From Clarireedia homoeocarpa (lineage: Eukaryota; Ascomycota; Leotiomycetes; Helotiales; Rutstroemiaceae), in the NCBI GenBank assembly GCA_001465935.1, contig LNKV01000009.1, positions 496,001 to 560,000 of the forward strand: a stretch of DNA of 64,000 bases, in the 5' to 3' direction. The translations under genes were made by a program, and so were the position numbers. Below, one piece after another: positions 58,638 through 64,000 of this stretch. How positions within the stretch are numbered: the first letter of the stretch is position 1; each line of letters starts with the position of its first letter. Below the pieces are notes generated by a model. It was not told where the DNA came from, ran no database searches, and worked only from the letters and a program-made list of their open reading frames with translations.

Positions 58638-61600
58638 ATGCCCTTCTTTATGGGACAAGAGGACTTGCTCCATCTGAATCATGAGCAATTTGATTTCAAC
58701 ATACAGTTTGAGCAGTTATTCTTCTCCATCATACCGTCCGTTTTATTCATCGTAATATCGCTATGGCGGATGCTCTCTCAGGCACGGAAACCCACCGTGG
58801 TGAATGCTCCGATTTTCCAGCTCATCAAATTGGTATGCGCCTTCTGCAAATGTCTAATATATGAAATAAACATGCTGACAGAATCGCGTAGGTTGCCATC
58901 ACGGTCTATATCGCGCTCGAACTTTCACTTCTCGTCCTAGTTGCAATTAAATCCTTTCATGTAACCAGCATGTTCATGGCTGCTTCGGTTCTGAAGCTTG
59001 TATCGGCTCTGTTCATGTTAACTCTCAGCGTTGTCGATCACAGCAAAAGTCCCAGACCATCTGTGTTGCTGAACAGCTACTTATTCCTCACTCTTCTCCT
59101 GGACGCCGCTCAGGCGAGGACATTGTTTCTGTCATCTGACGATAAACCCGAAGTCACCTACAGCAGTGTCTTTGTTGCTGCTATAGCACTGAAGGCTGGA
59201 ATACTGCTCTTGGAGGCACAGCAAAAGTCTAGATGGGTAGGCTGGGATGAGAAAGAGCACAGTCCAGAGGAGACGAGCGGCATATTCTCTCTTGGTGTTT
59301 ACTTCTGGTTGAACGAAATGTTCATTTCAGGATACAGAAGAGTTTTGACAGTTGATGATCTTTACCCCCTCGATAGCTCTTTCAACGCCAAATCACTTCA
59401 TGATGAATTTTCTAGAAATATGGATTATTCCAGAATGAAGGGCAAGTTTGGTCTGACGAAGGTGCTGTTACGAACGCTGAAAGTTCCTCTATTTCTTCCC
59501 GTACTACCACGCCTGGTACTTCTTGGTTTCACATTTTGTCAGCCACTTTTCATTGAAAAGCTCTTGGATCGCCTTTCCGAGCCCAGGTTCGACGCGAACG
59601 TCGGATATGGCTTCATCGGCGCTAGTTTACTAATTTACTCGGGCATTGCTATTTCCAGAGGCTCATATTGGTATGTTTCATTTTCCGGACACTTAGAGAC
59701 TGCAGTAGTTCGTGAATCAGCTTCATGTTTCGATATTTACCTGCAATTTATGGGCTGAACTCTGCTCCAATCATCAATAATTGATCTCCTGGCGTTGAGA
59801 TAATACACAAACAACCACATAGTTGTAGTTCCCAAGTCGAGCAGAGAGATGACCAGGGTTCGATATTTAAAGTTGATCCATGAACTATTCAAGTTACTAT
59901 TGCATACGGTTATCTATAGAATCAGCAGCTGACGGGCAATCACAGGTACCTCCATCACCGGACACGTACTATGGTAAGCTCCATTCTAGTAACCGAAACA
60001 TATATCAAAGCTACGGAGAGTCGCATCGGAACTAGCGATGACAACGCCGCTCTGACTTTAATGAGTACAGACATAGAGCGAATCAGAATGGGCATCAGGA
60101 ATCTGCATGAATTCTGGGCAAGCACAATCCAGGCTGCTCTTGCTGGGTATATGCTGTATAATAGGCTTGGAGTGATCTTCGTCGCGCCGATTGGACTTGT
60201 TATCTTTTGCTTCGTTGCATTAGGGGTCTTTATAAACTTTACAGGGGATTCCCAGAGGGTCTGGATGGCAGCAGTTCAGAAGCGGGTCGGCTTAACAGCC
60301 ACAATGATCTCAAGCATGAAGAACCTCAAAATATCCGGTCTTTCTGCTGCCGTCAGCAATTTCGTGCAAAACCTTCGTGTCAAAGAGCTAGCGGCGGGGG
60401 TCAGATGGCGAAAAATATTCATCACTGCAGCACTTCTTGGTTATATTCCACAGCTAATCGGACCTCCGTTGACCTTCGCATTTACCCAACAAACTCTGGA
60501 TGCCTCAAGGGTTTTCACAAGCCTTTCTTTCCTGACTCTTCTGACTTACCCACTCTCACAGGTCTTCGCAGGTATTCCCCAGCTGATCGCTGCGTTAGCC
60601 TGTTTGCGTCGCATCCAGGCTTTCTTGGAGGGCGAGAATCGCCATGATTTTCGCGAAACTCTTTCTGGTGTGAAGCGCAATATGGAGAAGAATGAAATAG
60701 ACGTCGGAGCTTCGCCTGGTCATGCACCAGACATGACACATCCCGTCATCATCAGGGATGGGAAATTTGGTTGGGAAGCAGACAAGCCAGTCTTGCGAAA
60801 CGTAAACACCAAGTTGACAAAGTCATCCCTCACCATTGTAGTTGGACCTGTTGGCTCAGGGAAATCTACTTTCTGCAAAGCACTACTTGGAGAGATTCCT
60901 TTCAGCGAAGGCAGAGTTACTTTAGGTACCAGGTTCCTCCACGTCGGATTCTGCGATCAGACAGCATTTCTGTTCAACGGATCGATCAGGGATAACATTG
61001 TGGGATTCTCTCCATTCAATGAGGAGAGATATAAAGAAGTTATCAAGGTTACGGCTCTAGATTTTGACTTTGCGACACTGCCACAAGGAGAGCAGACAAA
61101 CATTGGATCTGATGGGATCGCTTTATCTGGGGGTCAGAAACAACGTGTTTCTCTCGCGCGGGCTCTGTATTTGCAGTCTGAATTTTTGGTGTTAGATGAT
61201 GTCTTCAGTGGCTTAGATGCCGATACCGAGGAGCAGGTCTTCCGGCAAGTGTTCGGACCGGAGGGACTACTCAGAAGACGACGCTCAACGGTGGTCTTGT
61301 GCACCCATAGCGTTAGGCATCTACCGGTGGCTGATTTCATAATTGCACTGGGAGATGGTACGATCGTCGAGCAAGGTGGTTTTAGCGAGCTGATTTCCCG
61401 GACTGGGTATGTCCAGCGCCTTGGGCTGAAGGAATTCTCCGAAAGTGACGTTTCGTCAGAGGGAAGTAGCTTGGAAAGAAATGTGCAAGAGTCGAAACAG
61501 CAAATGACCCATACAGCGACGGCCGATGCCGTATCTCCTAACCTAAATTCCGATGCATCAAGACAAACAGGCGATAAAACGGTATATAAACATTATGCTC

Positions 61601-63812
61601 GGAGTGTGGGATGGCTGATCACGATTCTGAGCTTGTTTTTTGGTGCTCTTTGGGGGTTTTTTACGAACTTTTCAACAATTTGTGGGTGAACCATATCCTT
61701 AGGTGACAGAACTCCGACGGCTCAAGCTCTCTACCAAGGCCAATGGATGTGTCATGTATTACCTATCGGAGAATATTGGCTAATTTATTTGTAGGGCTCA
61801 CATATTGGACCGACGGCATCTCTTCACAGCATCCGATTCACTCTTACACCTACTACGCTGGACTGTATACAATGCTGCAAATATGCGCCATGATATCGCT
61901 CCTTCTGCTCGCCGTAACACTTTGGGTTTTCGCTATTCCAAAATCAGGCGCCAATTTACACCAAGATGCTTTGCGAACCCTTATTAAAGCACCACTGCGC
62001 TTCTTTACCACAACAGATACCGGCGTTGTCACAAATATTTTTTCACAAGATCTGAACCTCATCGACACAGAGTTGCCAGACGCAATATTGGACACCCTAT
62101 TTTGTGTAAGTGGTTTCTTACTAGACACTATCTGGGAACTACAAAGTAGCTTTTCTCCAGATGCTAAGGGACTTACTGTGAGTAAATAGCCTCCGAATAA
62201 CTAACAGATAACTTGCAGGTATTCCAAGCGATAGGACAAGCAGCTGTTATGCTTACTGCGTCACGATACTTGGCCATAAGCTACCCACTTCTCGGTGTTT
62301 TACTATACATTGTGCAAAAGTTCTACTTGCGGACATCCAGACAACTAAGATTGTTAGATCTTGAGGCTAAAAGTCCGCTATAGTGTGTTAAACGCCCTAT
62401 CACTTACCGAGCCTCTGTGCGTTTGCTGACCTGTGTTTGCGTAGTACGCACTTTCTTGATACTCTTAGGGGCGTTGTAACACTGAGAGCTTTCGGTGAGT
62501 AACAAGCATAGTGCAATTGAGCGGAGGATGGGAGACCCTTTGGACGTTTTGGGGAACTTTGAGGAGAAAATTGCTGCTAACACTGGCAAAATTTAGGCTT
62601 CATTCCCCACGATGTTCACAAGAATTCTCGTCTGATTAATTCTAGCCAGCGACCCGCGTATCTCCTTCTCATGATCCAAGAGTGGTTAAGTCTTGTTCTT
62701 GATCTCGTAGTGATGGTTATGGCCGTGGTTCTGACGACTCTTGCCGTCCAACTTCACTCCAATTCTGCTTTCGCTGGTGCTTCTTTGTACACGCTCATTA
62801 GTTTCGGGGAGAACCTTTCAGGTATTGTCACGTCTTACACAAAGTTGGAGACTTCTATAGGAGCGGTAGCTAGACTGAAAACGTTCAATGATACCGTCAA
62901 GTCGGAGGATCAAGAGGAGGAGAACATCATCCTTCCTGAGCAATGGCCCCAGAAGGGAGTTGTAGAGCTGAAGGGTGTGTCCGCCGATTACAAGTAAGAG
63001 AGTTTTCCATCCTTACGGAGCCTATATTACCCTCGCAGCACTGACACAAAAATAGCGCGGAAAATGGAAACGAAACTGCATCCAAACTGGCCCTCCGCGA
63101 CATTCATCTTACCATCAACTCAGGAGAGAAAGTTGCGATTTGTGGAAGGACTGGAAGCGGGAAATCCAGCCTAATTGCCCTCCTTCTCAAGCTCCTTGAT
63201 CCCATATCAGAAACCGCACACAACGCAATAATCGACAACACGTCACTTCACCGCATAGACCGAGCCACCCTACGTCAGCGCATCATCGCTGTACCCCAAG
63301 AAGGCGTATTCCTACCCGACGGATCCACCTTCCAAGCCAACCTCGATCCCTCTAATGTCTCCACCGCCGAAGAATGCCAAGCAGTCCTCACAGCCGTCGA
63401 CCTATGGACCTTCGTCCAAGAACGCGGCGGTCTCACTGCCGGCATGAGCGCCAGCACGTTCAGCGCCGGCCAACGCCAACTGTTATCTCTTGGGCGCGCG
63501 CTCCTGAGACGACGTATCCGGGCGCGAAGCCTGGGACCAGCGGGCGGCGGCTCGGATGGTGGGATTTTGTTGCTGGATGAGGTGAGCTCGAGTGTGGATA
63601 TGGAGACGGAGAGGGTCATGCAGGATATTATTAGGGTAGAGTTTAGGGATTACACGGTTATTGCGGTGAGCCATCGTTTGGATATGATTATGGATTTCGA
63701 TAGGGTCGTGGTGATGGATACGGGGGAGATTGTAGAGGTGGGGAAGCCGAAGGTGTTGGCTGGGGAGGTGGGGAGCAGGTTTGGGGATTTGGTGAGGGCG
63801 GCGGCGAAGTAG
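58638..63812 (+). CDS. Full-length ABCC (MRP-type) ABC transporter
   Basis: Eight exons: 58638-58832, 58892-59670, 59946-61681, 61795-62105, 62219-62382, 62445-62494, 62597-62993 and 63056-63812; 1462 aa, normal for the family. Order: N-terminal TMD0-like helices, TMD1, NBD1, TMD2, NBD2. NBD1 has Walker A GPVGSGKST, signature LSGGQKQ and Walker B FLVLDDVFSG, with Asp in place of the catalytic Glu, as is usual in ABCC proteins. NBD2 (from about 1215) has GRTGSGKSS, FSAGQRQLLSLGRAL and ILLLDEVSSSVD with the catalytic Glu intact. The asymmetry means one canonical ATP site. Such fungal proteins export drugs, toxins or conjugates from the cell or into the vacuole; the substrate is unknown. The intron at 59671-59945 is unusually long (275 nt). 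The N-terminus is the first ATG of the frame; a longer start is possible. Confidence 0.9.
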
Positions 63813-64000
63813 GGAAATGAGGGGGGAGGGAGAGATTTGATGGTGTGTTCATGGTGGGTAAAGTGAGATAGATATTCGAGATAAATTAGAAGTTGAGTAG
63901 ATTTACATATATAGTTAGATAATTAGATGAAGAGAACCCACCGATTCTAAATCAGCCTCGAGAAGCCAGAGCATCCCAGAGGAGAGGTTTTGGGATTGAG
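63813..64000. other. 3' flank of the ABC transporter
   Basis: 188 bp to the end of the window. The first part is G-rich and AT-rich sequence follows. No gene visible. Confidence 0.5.

Noticed and set aside
60515..61340. Minus-strand frames within the ABC transporter
   Set aside because: Antisense shadows of NBD1 codons.
1..64000. CRISPR arrays, bacterial operons or phage-like genes
   Set aside because: The window is eukaryotic; all direct repeats seen are simple tandem arrays without spacers.

Overview
This is a eukaryotic window from a filamentous ascomycete. The coding sequences are cut by short introns (mostly 45-110 nt) with GTAAGT/GTGAGT-type donors and CTAAC/CTGAC-like branch sites. 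The gene content is typical of Pezizomycotina: a SAT4/PTH11-type membrane protein, a Bre4-like FUSC transporter, an Rds1-like ferritin-fold protein, a Cdc25 RasGEF with an SH3 domain and the MER3/HFM1 helicase. The overall feel suggests Leotiomycetes (Helotiales), but this is an impression and not a test. All gene models below were spliced by hand. Reading-frame phase closes in every multi-exon model.

Layout. 1-2070: microsatellites plus a small hairpin element. 2071-3476 (+): rhodopsin-like SAT4-family membrane protein. 3603-3868: a 132-bp tandem duplication. 4017-5223 (-): secreted, probably GPI-anchored GH16 enzyme. 5224-8577: simple-repeat-rich intergenic DNA. 8578-11228 (-): C2H2 plus fungal-specific transcription factor. 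11229-18910: 7.7 kb intergenic DNA shared as a divergent upstream region. 18911-22816 (+): Cdc25-type RasGEF. 24232-29461 (-): meiotic helicase MER3/HFM1. 30072-31706 (-): UDP-galactose-type nucleotide-sugar transporter. 34406-36014 (-): unrecognised protein carrying cytidine-deaminase-fold zinc motifs. 36467-36987 (-): candidate small secreted protein. 37040-37830 (-): decayed gene. 38264-40003 (+): Ser/Thr-rich surface protein. 40703-41974 (-): Ppn2-like metallophosphatase. 42667-42738 (-): tRNA-Arg(ACG). 43169-44086 (-): Rds1-like protein. 45738-49260 (-): Bre4-like FUSC protein. 50887-53118 (-): alpha/beta-hydrolase fused to a cysteine phosphatase. 54589-55263 (-): probable decayed gene. 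56467-57790 (+): DUF676-type lipase-like protein. 58638-63812 (+): full-length ABCC transporter.

There is no obvious biosynthetic cluster or operon-like logic. Most genes are independent housekeeping, cell-wall, membrane or signalling functions. The least ordinary parts are the deaminase-like protein (HxE and PCxxC motifs plus three C-terminal amphipathic repeats), the hydrolase-phosphatase fusion with an RNA-triphosphatase-like signature, a GTNNGT tandem splice donor that decides the frame of the Ppn2-like protein, two GC-AG introns, an unusually short MER3 intron, and two gene remnants broken by in-frame stops.
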